From contig OZ243953.1 in the NCBI GenBank assembly GCA_965214475.1, positions 2,046,001 through 2,110,000 on the forward strand: a stretch of DNA of 64,000 bases, given 5' to 3'. Shown here piece by piece: positions 34,978 through 42,915 of the stretch. The translations under genes and the position numbers were made by a program. How positions within the stretch are numbered: position 1 is the first letter of the stretch; every line of letters begins with the position of its first letter. Source of the stretch: SIRX01 sp965214475. Lineage in GTDB: Bacteria > Actinomycetota > Rubrobacteria > Rubrobacterales > Rubrobacteraceae. Under the pieces are notes generated by a model. The model did not search any database, was not told the origin of the DNA, and worked only from the letters and a program-made list of their open reading frames with translations.

Positions 34978-35056
34978 GTCAAGCTCCCTTTTTAGCCAAC
35001 TACTACGGCTTTTGTGCCGCGCGTTTCAACAGTCTAAACGACTGAGGGTTTTCGTT

Positions 35057-37132
35057 CTAGGAGTGTCCTTCCTCTGGCGCAGTATCTTCGACCGCCGGAG
35101 TCCCTTCGTCTTCACTGACTCTCTCGGAGTGTCCGAGCAGTTCCAGGGCGTGGTTGACGACGTTCTCCGGTGTTATACCAAGCTCCTGCAGCACGGTCTC
35201 ACCCGGCGCGGAGGCTCCGAAGCGGTCTATGCCGACCGCCGCCCCCTTGAACCCGATGTAACGCTCCCAGCCCAGGGTTATCCCGGATTCGACCGAGACG
35301 CGGGTCTCTACGCCCGGCGGCAGTACGGAGTCTTTGTAGTCTTGGTCTTGTCTATCGAAGATTTCCCACGAAGGCATGCTAACAACCCGAGCATCTACGC
35401 CCTGCTCGGAGAGAGTCTCGCGCGCCTCCACCGCCACGGAGACTTCCGAGCCAGTCCCGATGAGGATTGTGTCCGGCTCCCCACCCTCAGCGTCCTCTAG
35501 GACGTAGGCTCCGCGCAGGGCGCCTTCGGCCACGTCCGGATCCAGGGTAGGAACGTTCTGGCGCGTCAGGAGCATGGCTACCGGGCCGTCAGTCTCGAAG
35601 GTACTCCTCCAGGCCATGGAGGTCTCGTTGGGATCAGCCGGGCGGATAACAGTGAGATTCGGGATGGCCCTGAGCGCCATGTAGTGTTCTACGGGCTGGT
35701 GAGTTGGTCCGTCTTCGCCGAGGCCAACGGAGTCGTGGGTGTAAACCCAGGCTACCTTCGCGCCCATCAAGGCCGAGAGTCTGATGGCCGGACGCATGTA
35801 GTCCGAGAAGATCAGGAACGTCGAACCGTAGGGCCGGAGCATGCCGCCGTGCAAATAGATGCCGTTTACGGCGCTGCCCATGGCGTGCTCCCGGATGCCG
35901 AACGGGATGTTGCGCCCGGTGTAGTGGGCGGAGAAGAGCCCCGCGCCTTCGAATTCGGTGGCGGTGGAGGACACGAGGTCCGCCGCACCACCGACCATCG
36001 TTGGGGTGTAGTGCTTGAAGGCATTCATCACAGCCGCCCCGGCTTTCCGGGTGGCCAGAGACTCGGTCTCCTCTGGATCGAAGCGCGGCAGCATCTCTTC
36101 GTAGCCGGGCTCGGGCTGGCCGTTCCAGGCCCGCTCCCACTCCTCGGCAAGATCCGGGAACTCGTCGCGCCAAGCGGAGAATTTCTCGTTCCACTCGTCC
36201 TCTAACTCTTTGCCTTTCTCCCGGCAGTCCATGTGCTCGTAGACCTCGTCAGCGACGTAGAAGTGCTCGTCGGGGTCGAAGTCCATCTCTTCCTTCGCCG
36301 CCCGCACCTCTTCTTCGCCGAGGGCCGCGCCGTGCGCTGCGGCAGTGTCTATGGCCGTAGGGGCCGGGTAGGCGATGTGGCTGCGGACGACCACGAGCGA
36401 AGGGCGCTCTTCTTCGTCCCGGGCGTTCTTTAGCGCCTCTTCGATGGCTTCCAGGTCTTCTGAGTCTTCGATGCGCTGGACGTGCCAGCCCTGGGCTTCG
36501 AAACGCTTCTCCTTGTTTTCAGCATCGTAGGAGACAGCGGTCGTGCCGTCGATGGTGATGTGGTTGTCGTCGTAGACGTAGACGAGCTTGCCGAGGCCGA
36601 GTTGCCCAGCGACGGAGGCGGCCTCCTGGGCAACGCCCTCCATAACGTCGCCGTCGGAGCAAATGGCATAGATGTTGTGGTTCATTACCTCGTGGCCGAC
36701 ACGACTGTAGCGGCCCGCCAGGTAGCGCTCAGCGATAGCCATGCCGACACCGTTGGCGAAACCCTGCCCCAGAGGCCCGGTGGTGGCCTCTATACCGGGT
36801 GTGTGAGAGTACTCGGGATGTCCGGGCGTACGCGACTCCCACTGGCGGAAGTTCTTTATATCGTCCATAGTCAGGTCATAGCCGGTGAGGTGGAGCATGG
36901 CGTACTGGAGCATGCAAGCGTGGCCGGCGGAGAGTATAAAGCGGTCCCGGTCCGGCCATTCCGTGTTGCCCGGATTGTGGCGCATCATCTTGGTGTAGAT
37001 AGTGTAGGCCACCGGGGCCAGGGCCATGGCGGTCCCGGGATGCCCGGAAGCTGCTTTCTCCACCGCATCCATCGCCAGGGCCCGGATGGTGTTTATAGAT
37101 TGCATCTCTACGCTCTTGGATTTAAGGTCCAC
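35057..37132 (-). CDS. tkt: Transketolase
   Basis: A 691-aa thiamine-diphosphate enzyme: SGHPGTAMALAP, the ThDP motif CSDGDVMEGVAQEA with NHI following, and in the second half the catalytic GIREHAMG and DSVGLGEDGPTHQP. It opens the operon tkt-tal-gnd-zwf-opcA-pgl. The frame opens at 37156, but the GTG at 37132 is preceded by GAAGGGGA at a suitable distance and gives a normal N-terminus. The acidic C-terminal tail is longer than usual. Confidence 0.96.
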   Translation of the reverse strand: MDLKSKSVEMQSINTIRALAMDAVEKAASGHPGTAMALAPVAYTIYTKMMRHNPGNTEWPDRDRFILSAGHACMLQYAMLHLTGYDLTMDDIKNFRQWESRTPGHPEYSHTPGIEATTGPLGQGFANGVGMAIAERYLAGRYSRVGHEVMNHNIYAICSDGDVMEGVAQEAASVAGQLGLGKLVYVYDDNHITIDGTTAVSYDAENKEKRFEAQGWHVQRIEDSEDLEAIEEALKNARDEEERPSLVVVRSHIAYPAPTAIDTAAAHGAALGEEEVRAAKEEMDFDPDEHFYVADEVYEHMDCREKGKELEDEWNEKFSAWRDEFPDLAEEWERAWNGQPEPGYEEMLPRFDPEETESLATRKAGAAVMNAFKHYTPTMVGGAADLVSSTATEFEGAGLFSAHYTGRNIPFGIREHAMGSAVNGIYLHGGMLRPYGSTFLIFSDYMRPAIRLSALMGAKVAWVYTHDSVGLGEDGPTHQPVEHYMALRAIPNLTVIRPADPNETSMAWRSTFETDGPVAMLLTRQNVPTLDPDVAEGALRGAYVLEDAEGGEPDTILIGTGSEVSVAVEARETLSEQGVDARVVSMPSWEIFDRQDQDYKDSVLPPGVETRVSVESGITLGWERYIGFKGAAVGIDRFGASAPGETVLQELGITPENVVNHALELLGHSERVSEDEGTPAVEDTAPEEGHS

Positions 37133-37287
37133 TGTTCCCCTTCCTTCGCTCCACATTTGCTGGTCTGATCACCCGTTAGGGCTGTTTCTCAACACGTACC
37201 ACTCTAGCCACTTGGATAAACCCTCTACCGAGTAGATCCCGCACTGCCTCTGAAGATAGTCGTCCCGAGCGCTACATGCAAGCGAAA

Positions 37288-37315
37288 GGACCATCTACTT
37301 GCGGGTAGATGGTCC
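37288..37315. other. Perfect 11-bp hairpin upstream of tkt
   Basis: GGACCATCTAC (37288-37298) pairs with GTAGATGGTCC (37305-37315) around TTGCGG. It lies 156 bp before the tkt start. Neither strand has a convincing U-run, so it may be a 5'-leader structure of the tkt operon rather than a terminator. Confidence 0.5.
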
Positions 37316-37449
37316 CAAAAGTTACCTGAAGCCTGTTAAAAGGCTATTTAGAACGGAACTAGGCCGCCGGTATTATGTACACTTGCTGTTAAGCTCTATA
37401 TATAAAGCTATTTTGCGTATTCTGCCACCTCCTTGTGTTCACTTTGCTT

Positions 37450-37494
37450 TACAATAAGTGATCTGGGCCCTCGTGAAACAGGGGCTCAGATCAC
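37450..37494 (+). other. TACAATAAGTG element with 13-bp hairpin
   Basis: TACAATAAGTG (37450-37460) runs into GTGATCTGGGCCC (37458-37470), which pairs with GGGGCTCAGATCAC (37481-37494) with one mismatch. The same 11 bases begin the structured region at 29198. It may be a small-RNA promoter/leader or a terminator. Confidence 0.4.
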
Positions 37495-37574
37495 AACGTT
37501 CGGCGGACAAAACCCGCACGCTAAAACAAGAAATTGAAGTCTGAAGTCAATATAAAATCCGGGCTTCGATTTTT

Positions 37575-37675
37575 TGAATTCCCTGCCTCGCCTTGCCACG
37601 CCCAGCCATGACACGCCAGTCCTAACCTTGCCCTGCCTCTCCAGGCCTTGCCACGCCGTGCCGTGCGCCTCCACT
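37575..37675. repeat. Degenerate GGCAAGG/GGCGTGG-type repeat tract
   Basis: On the minus strand variants of GGCGTGGCAAGGC, GGCAGGGCAAGG and GGCGTGTCATGGC follow each other directly after the ParB-like gene stop. Translated, the tract gives Arg/Gly/Trp/His-rich nonsense, a sign of repeats rather than of coding. Similar purine-rich irregular tandem tracts occur in some prophages and mobile elements. Confidence 0.5.
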
Positions 37676-38434
37676 TTATACTGCTCGTTCGGAGAAGTCG
37701 AGCCGGTCGAGGTTGGTTTCGAGACGTCGCAAACCTTCTCGCACGCGTGGATTTTCCAGGTCGAAGAGGTTGGCCTCGGCGAGCAGGTTGAGCTGTCCGA
37801 GATAAAAGGTCTGGCTTTGTCCACCGAGTTTGGTATTGACCTCGATCTGTTCGGAAGTTAGAGGCCTGCCTCTCATATGCTCGATGGTGCGCTTTAGTGG
37901 TATCGGCGCACTGGTGGATAGCTCCGTGCCGGTGCGCCTGGCAGATAGATCCCCAACATAGGATGGTCTCACGGAGAGCGCTCCTGCCATCCGACTCGAG
38001 TCAATCGAAAGGCGTTCGGCGATAGCAACGCAGCGGAGCTGATCGTATGATGCTAGACGGCTACCGTGGGCTGCGTTCAGGCGCACCGCGTCCAAGAACA
38101 GCTCGCCCTCGTTGGCGTAGTACCGTTCGTCGACCTCTACTAGCGCCTCTCGGCCGTGGACCCTGCGGTGAGCCTCCACGCGATGGAAGCCATCCACCAC
38201 CCTTGATGTGTCTTTCTCTACGACTATAGGGGGTAGAGTCGCCCCAGCCCTTATAGCTTCTGCTAATTGGCGAACATGATTAGAGCCCAGGCGTGCCCTT
38301 GGGGAGAGCTCGCGATCAAGCACAAGACCGGAGATGAGCCGACTCCTCGTAGCACTCGGCGCTCCTGGTTCTATGCCAGATTCTCTACCAAGTTTACCGC
38401 CAAGTTCACTAGGCCCGCTCGAACTCATAATCAC
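37676..38434 (-). CDS. ParB/Srx-like nuclease-domain protein
   Basis: A 252-aa protein with a ParB N-terminal domain near residues 35-110: LSPRARLGSNHVRQLAEAI, LPPIVVEKDTSRVVDGFHR, where the G-F-H-R matches the ParB GERR/GxHR box. The C-terminal part is helical with a possible HTH (ASYDQLRCVAIAERLSIDSSRMAGAL) and no centromere-binding domain is obvious. It is not the chromosomal ParB: no ParA is adjacent. It overlaps the upstream 211-aa gene by 26 bp, so both belong to one unit, probably a phage or element module. Confidence 0.75.
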   Translation of the reverse strand: MIMSSSGPSELGGKLGRESGIEPGAPSATRSRLISGLVLDRELSPRARLGSNHVRQLAEAIRAGATLPPIVVEKDTSRVVDGFHRVEAHRRVHGREALVEVDERYYANEGELFLDAVRLNAAHGSRLASYDQLRCVAIAERLSIDSSRMAGALSVRPSYVGDLSARRTGTELSTSAPIPLKRTIEHMRGRPLTSEQIEVNTKLGGQSQTFYLGQLNLLAEANLFDLENPRVREGLRRLETNLDRLDFSERAV

Positions 38435-39044
38435 GCTCCGCTGCCCAGGTTACGAACACTGTGGGAGAAGTCGAGGCCGGCCCGTCTCCCTCTATGAACT
38501 TCGCCTTATAGCGACCGTGAGGCCCACGGCGCTCTGGACGGAAGTCTCCAACCCCGCTGATCCTCCCAGAGATATTCAACAACTCCTCCACTTGCTGCGG
38601 GTTTGTGAAATCCAGGTCTATCTCAAGCTCCAGAACACATCCCCACCGCTTGATCTCAGGCCGGGCCCTTATGATGCTGCTGCGCTGCACAACCACCCTC
38701 GCCACATGCACCCGGTAGTCGCGCAGACGCTCGCCACTCTCAAGATCGACAAGACAAGTCCGCGGAGAGGTAGTGAACACCGAGCCAGCCAAAACCGTCC
38801 TCGCTGCAGTCTTTCCGATTCGCCTGCCACCCGCACCGTGCATGACAGAGGCCCTGAAAGCCTCAGAAGGCAAATACAGAAACCCCTCCTCATCCCGGTA
38901 CGCGCCCTTCTCAGCCTCCTCCTCGGGTGTCGGTATTCTCTTCGTCGTCGGACCAGCAGGTCGCCTCTCCATCATCGCCTTGGGCGAGTGCATCAAGAGC
39001 GAGCTAACACCCTCTATCCGGTACCTGTACACCTCCAGCGCCAT
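38409..39044 (-). CDS. Hypothetical protein, mobile-element type
   Basis: A 211-aa protein I do not recognise with certainty. It starts MALEVYRYRIEGVSSLLMHSP, has an Arg/Gly segment (MHGAGGRRIGKTAAR) and ends with ISGVGDFRPERRGPHGRY. The ordering of strands and the Gly-rich end vaguely recall RAMP-like or phage proteins, but this is a guess. GGAGGGGG precedes the ATG. It overlaps the ParB-like gene and is divergent from an XRE regulator, whose palindromic site lies between them. Confidence 0.6.
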   Translation of the reverse strand: MALEVYRYRIEGVSSLLMHSPKAMMERRPAGPTTKRIPTPEEEAEKGAYRDEEGFLYLPSEAFRASVMHGAGGRRIGKTAARTVLAGSVFTTSPRTCLVDLESGERLRDYRVHVARVVVQRSSIIRARPEIKRWGCVLELEIDLDFTNPQQVEELLNISGRISGVGDFRPERRGPHGRYKAKFIEGDGPASTSPTVFVTWAAERDYEFERA

Positions 39045-39121
39045 CTATCGGTCCCCCTCCCTCACTTTTAACCCAGGTCGCAAACCCTGACAAAATCCTA
39101 AGGCAGTACATTAGCACTTTT

Positions 39122-39134
39122 GCTAGTTACTAGC
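39122..39134. promoter_or_regulatory. Perfect palindrome, likely XRE operator
   Basis: GCTAGTTACTAGC is a perfect 5-3-5 inverted repeat in the 118-bp divergent region between the 211-aa gene and the XRE gene. Position suggests that the XRE protein controls itself and the divergent pair. Confidence 0.55.
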
Positions 39135-39162
39135 TGTAGATTTATTGAGTGCAAGAGGTTGC

Positions 39163-39399
39163 ATGGATCTCATGAAACCGCGCCAACTCCAGATCAATAT
39201 GGGCAAGGTGATACGTAGAGAGCGTTCAGAGCAAGGATTTAGTCAGGAATCGTTTGCCCATGCAGTGGGAATGCACAGAACCTACATCGGAGCCATAGAG
39301 CGCGGCGAGCAGAACGTGAGTATCCTCAATCTCGCCAAGGTAGCAAATGCCCTCAAAACGCCGCTTTCACACCTCGTCGCCCTCGCCGAAAATCCGTAG
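39163..39399 (+). CDS. XRE-family transcriptional regulator
   Basis: A 78-aa single-domain HTH protein: IRRERSEQGFSQESFAHAVG, then the recognition helix region MHRTYIGAIERGEQNVSILNLAKVANAL. The ATG at 39163 has AGAGG upstream; a TTG at 39145 is also in frame. It is divergent from the ParB-like/211-aa unit and probably represses it, like repressors of small phage or plasmid modules. Confidence 0.85.
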   Translation: MDLMKPRQLQINMGKVIRRERSEQGFSQESFAHAVGMHRTYIGAIERGEQNVSILNLAKVANALKTPLSHLVALAENP

Positions 39400-39519
39400 A
39401 AACCTATTGGTTAGCGTGTTCTAGACTCGGTGTCCGTTCTCGACGAGCTCGGGCTTGTGGGCGATGTGGTTCGGGATCCTCTCGAAGCGCTTTCAGAAAT
39501 CGCCTAGCGTAGGAAATTG

Positions 39520-41070
39520 TCAGCTACCCTCGTAGCTATCTGCAGACGATGCTCGGAACAGGGCAGCCATATCGAACTGCTGGCCCCTTCGTAGGTGCTC
39601 TAAAGGTTTCCAGCGCGGCTCGACGTTCAGGAATGAGCGCTCATCCTCGTACAGGAGACCCAAAAACACCTCAGCTACTATGCGGCCACCCACAGGACCG
39701 AGTCTACGACCCCCTGAGGCAGGTTCGTTGGGATTTTCGAGGTGGGCGGAAGCCTCAGCAAGGATCCAGTACCACAGTGGCGTCTCGCCCTCTCCCCGGA
39801 TGCTCCGGTAGCCGTCACCAAGCTCTTCGTCAGTGAGCTGACGTATCCCGTGACTTGGACGGCCTTTCCTCTCAAGTTCCGCCTTCATGTATTCTGCTAC
39901 GGCCTCGCCAGAGGGCAGACCCATTACCAGACCCCGGCGGAGGTTCCGGAAAGCTAGTAGCCGCTCTTCGGGGGGCACGTCCGACTTGGAAGGCTCGTTT
40001 GGATCTTCGTTTGCCGGACCCGGAAACATTTGGAACAGCGCAGAAGAGAGCTTGGTATCTATGACCCGAGTGTCTTGTGGACCGGAGTCATCGTCCTCGT
40101 CACCAGACTCGAAGAACAGCCTCCAATCAAACTCGTTCTCACCTGTGTCTTCGTTAGTTAGCCGCGTTGAGCCGCGTAAATCCTTGCCGGAATCGTCGAA
40201 GACTTGCACGGGATCCGCACCAGGCTTTATGACATAGTCCGGCCGCACCTGGCTATGGCCGAAGCGATAAGCGGCCACAGAGAATTCTATCGGAATTACG
40301 CTTCGCCTCTTTTCGGCAAAGAATAGAGGTCCAGCGAACAACAGTTCGTCGACAAGGTCTTGACCTACCAGTCGAGGTAAGAAGTCATGAAGCACTACCC
40401 ACTGATAGTGCCACCGTGTCATTCTTCTAGCGGTTTCAAAGTCTCTAAACTCTTTGATAAAGCGATTGTGTAGGTTGACGAAGGCTAAGTGTATCTGGGC
40501 CACGAGCTGGTTTTCGTCGTTGCGAGGATCGCCGACGATCGCTACAGCTTCACCTGGTTTGTGGCCGCTGTTTGCCCGACGTTGTAGATCCCTGCCTCTC
40601 CAGTGATCCTCCTGTTGTCCCTCGACGACCAAATCGTTCTTATCCCCGTAAAGATGTGGATGTACTTCGGGCCCTAGTCCATAAACGCTGTCGAGATCGA
40701 AGGCTGGTGTACGAGCGTTCGGCAGTTCGCCGACACGGTTGGTCCTATTAGGGTCCGACGTGAACTCGAAAGTCAGGTCGTGGTCGATGAATTGCCCCAG
40801 GTAAGTATAGCCGGCGGGTATAGAAGGATTATTCCCCTCGCTGGTATTGGAGCGATTTTGCCACGAGACAGATTCGTCCCGCTCGTCTTCCATCGGTCCA
40901 CCTGGAGCCCCAAGCTTCTCTAGCACGGAGGTAGGCACGTACAGCGGCTCCTCCTGCAGGTCAGGGAACATCCTGACGTAGTTTCCTCGCTTGCTATCGC
41001 CTTGACGCAATTGTTTGTAAGTAATCCTGGGTCCTTCTCCCCCATGCGAGACACTACGTGGATCTGGCAT
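39520..41070 (-). CDS. Animal-type haem peroxidase family protein
   Basis: A 516-aa protein with features of the animal haem peroxidase fold (peroxidasin/cyclooxygenase superfamily) found sporadically in bacteria: YTYLGQFIDHDLTF holds the distal Gln and His, LVAQIHLAFVNLHNRF follows, and AYRFGHSQVR holds the proximal His. No signal peptide is visible, as in other bacterial members. It would oxidise halides or organic substrates with H2O2. It is a single gene beside the phosphorothioation island, with 350 bp of non-coding DNA before the next gene. The role is unknown. Confidence 0.85.
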   Translation of the reverse strand: MPDPRSVSHGGEGPRITYKQLRQGDSKRGNYVRMFPDLQEEPLYVPTSVLEKLGAPGGPMEDERDESVSWQNRSNTSEGNNPSIPAGYTYLGQFIDHDLTFEFTSDPNRTNRVGELPNARTPAFDLDSVYGLGPEVHPHLYGDKNDLVVEGQQEDHWRGRDLQRRANSGHKPGEAVAIVGDPRNDENQLVAQIHLAFVNLHNRFIKEFRDFETARRMTRWHYQWVVLHDFLPRLVGQDLVDELLFAGPLFFAEKRRSVIPIEFSVAAYRFGHSQVRPDYVIKPGADPVQVFDDSGKDLRGSTRLTNEDTGENEFDWRLFFESGDEDDDSGPQDTRVIDTKLSSALFQMFPGPANEDPNEPSKSDVPPEERLLAFRNLRRGLVMGLPSGEAVAEYMKAELERKGRPSHGIRQLTDEELGDGYRSIRGEGETPLWYWILAEASAHLENPNEPASGGRRLGPVGGRIVAEVFLGLLYEDERSFLNVEPRWKPLEHLRRGQQFDMAALFRASSADSYEGS

Positions 41071-41420
41071 AAGAACTCCTCAGTCGTCGGTTCCCTCATT
41101 GCTACGACAGACTAAGTATCCTTCACCTTCCTCTATCTCACAATGGTCAAAACGCGCACCACACGCGAATGTCGCCGATGGATTCTCGTCTACTGAACGG
41201 AGATCAAACACTAACAAATATAACCCTCGAAGTGCTGGGTAGTTGCCTAGTGAGCAAAGAGATCGGATCAGTCAGTATTTCCTGAAAACGGTCGGTTACG
41301 GGACTCACGGGCTCTGTCCCCATAAGGCGTCTCTAAAGTTCACAGTCCAGTCTCGAAAACTAGTCCCGATTGTGAAGTCCCAATATTTACTTGAGAGAAG
41401 GCTTTTGGGACAATGGTTCT
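41071..41420. other. Intergenic boundary region with inverted repeat
   Basis: No gene is seen in these 350 bp between the peroxidase and the serine recombinase. Near the right end GTCCCAA (41377-41383) and TTGGGAC (41405-41411) form a perfect inverted repeat with a 21-bp spacer. That is a plausible recombinase binding or resolution site, and 41.0-41.4 kb is where the island edge may lie. Confidence 0.4.
41377..41411. repeat. Inverted repeat before the serine recombinase
   Basis: GTCCCAA-21 bp-TTGGGAC immediately precedes the recombinase start. Res/att-like subsites of small serine recombinases are short inverted repeats next to their genes, so this is a candidate site. Confidence 0.4.
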
Positions 41421-41996
41421 GTGAAGGTCGGATACATACGCACATCGAAGAAGGATCAGAACCCTGAGCTACAGAGGCTGGACCTTCTGGCGGCCGGGTG
41501 CGAGAAGATCTTCGAGGAACAGATCTCGTCTCGCAAGGCGGATCGGCCAGAACTGCGGGCAGCGATGGAGTTCTGTAGGGAAGGTGACGAGTTGGTGGTT
41601 TGGAAGCTCGACAGGTTCGGGCGGTCCCTGCAGGAACTGATCGAGCTGGTGGGCGTTCTCAAGGAGCGGGATGTCGAATTCGTATCTTTGCGGGAATCTC
41701 TTGATACAACAACTCCAGGGGGCAAGCTGGTGTTCCATGTCTTCGGAGCGGTGGCAGAGTTCGAGAGAGACCTTATCCTGGAGCGGACCATGGCGGGGCT
41801 GGAGGCAGCGAAGGCCCGGGGCCGCCACGGTGGCAGACCAAGAGCACTCGATGAAGGCAAGGCGAAACTTGCGCGCCGGCTCAAGGACGAGGGTGAGCAC
41901 TCGGTGGAAGAGATCTGCTCAATGCTCGGGGTAGGTCGCTCTACGCTTTATAGGTATCTGAACGAGGATGGTAACAAGCACGTTAGTACGAGCTGA
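41421..41996 (+). CDS. Small serine recombinase (resolvase/invertase type)
   Basis: A 191-aa serine recombinase. The nucleophile Ser 9 lies in KVGYIRTSKKDQ; LVVWKLDRFGRSLQEL and GKLVFHVFGAVAEFERDLILERTMAGLEAA are the canonical catalytic and dimer regions; the C-terminal HTH reads SVEEICSMLGVGRSTLYRYL. It has the Tn3-resolvase layout. The GTG at 41421 is chosen for its canonical start; a TTG at 41391 is possible. It stands at the left end of the phosphorothioation island. Confidence 0.9.
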   Translation: MKVGYIRTSKKDQNPELQRLDLLAAGCEKIFEEQISSRKADRPELRAAMEFCREGDELVVWKLDRFGRSLQELIELVGVLKERDVEFVSLRESLDTTTPGGKLVFHVFGAVAEFERDLILERTMAGLEAAKARGRHGGRPRALDEGKAKLARRLKDEGEHSVEEICSMLGVGRSTLYRYLNEDGNKHVSTS

Positions 41997-42180
41997 TCTT
42001 GCTAGCGAACACAGCGTTCTCCAAGCATACTCTTAAGGTATTGCACGGAGCCGTCGATAACTCTATTGTGTGATATGTGGACAAGTGGTGAGGGAGTCAC
42101 TCTCGTACAACGATTTGGCAAGTGGGAGCAAGACTGAAAGCTCAAGAGAGTTGCTGAGAAACCGCGCCTTTCCTGTTGCT

Positions 42181-42858
42181 ATGAACATCTTTAGCGACGA
42201 TCTCGCGCAGGATTTTTTCGTGCCCGTGCTGAGCAGCGCAGTACGCTATGATCGGGCCGTCGGGTATTTCTCGTCGGGCTGGTTGAGGAACAATGCGCTA
42301 GGAATGTTGGGCTTCGCCGCTGATGGCGGACGAGGGCGCTGGGTGACGAGCCCGATACTTTCGGAAGAGGATTGGGAAGCATTGCAGTCGGGCGATGCCG
42401 CTCGCAGGGACCCGGCACTGCACTGGGCACTCGAACATAACATCGCAGACTTATCAGAGCTGCTAGAGAAAGATACTTTGTCAGCGCTGACCTGGATGGT
42501 CGCGGACGGTGTCCTGGGCTTCAGGCTGGCGCTTACCAGAAACAAATTTGAGCGTGGAGACTTCCACGACAAGTTTGGCGTTTTTACTGACGCTGAGGGA
42601 GATCAGATCAGCTTCAACGGCTCTTACAACGACAGCATTCAAGGCAGTCGCAACTACGAGTCCATCAAGATCTTCTGTTCGTGGGAGTCACACTTCGCTA
42701 GTCTCGTAAGCGAAGACATTAAAAGGTTTGAGCAGCTCTGGAGCAATAGGGACCCCAGCGTTCGCGTGTTCGACATGCCGGAAGCTGCTCGGGATTTTCT
42801 GATGTGCTATATAGGTCCTGCGCCCAGTGCGCGGAGGCTAGTGTTCCAGGTTTTTTGA
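42181..42858 (+). CDS. Truncated PLD-domain paralogue of the island helicase
   Basis: About 225 aa closely matching the N-terminal phospholipase D-like domain of the protein encoded at 46535-48658: AVGYFSSGWL, GRGRWVTSPIL, FHDKFGVF (HxK) and SFNGSYNDS. It stops at 42858, exactly where the helicase domain would begin, with a divergent tail. The upstream frame reaches 42070 with GTG. It may be a decayed copy or a separate PLD subunit. The 4-kb distance from the full copy suggests duplication followed by insertion or deletion. Confidence 0.65.
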   Translation: MNIFSDDLAQDFFVPVLSSAVRYDRAVGYFSSGWLRNNALGMLGFAADGGRGRWVTSPILSEEDWEALQSGDAARRDPALHWALEHNIADLSELLEKDTLSALTWMVADGVLGFRLALTRNKFERGDFHDKFGVFTDAEGDQISFNGSYNDSIQGSRNYESIKIFCSWESHFASLVSEDIKRFEQLWSNRDPSVRVFDMPEAARDFLMCYIGPAPSARRLVFQVF

Positions 42859-42915
42859 TGCAATCCAACCTAGTATGGGAACAAACCGGCCTTTTATTAG
42901 AGGGATGTTATTGTT

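Larger units (their letters stand above)
37133..37675. other. Long intergenic region with two hairpins and a degenerate repeat
   Basis: About 540 bp without a credible gene separate tkt from the ParB-like gene. It contains a perfect 11-bp hairpin (37288-37315), an AT-rich stretch, a TACAATAAGTG element with a 13-bp hairpin (37450-37494), and a GGCAAGG-type degenerate repeat (from 37575). It marks the change from core operon to accessory region. Confidence 0.6.

Noticed and set aside
37575..37675. Repeat tract as a CRISPR array
   Set aside because: Units are short, irregular and without spacers, and no cas genes are near.
37486..37824. 112-aa minus-strand frame across the repeat tract
   Set aside because: It is translation of the GGCAAGG-type repeat and of the end of the ParB-like gene in another frame.
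39420..39490. Minus-strand reading ending RFERIPNHIAHKPELV as a gene remnant
   Set aside because: It is under 30 codons, has a stop just upstream and no family I could name.
41243..41467. 74-aa plus-strand frame before the serine recombinase
   Set aside because: No ribosome-binding site, odd composition, and it runs into the recombinase in another frame.
42856..42858. TGA ending the truncated PLD gene as a second selenocysteine codon
   Set aside because: No Cys is expected there, the sequence after it has no helicase homology, and no hairpin was seen.
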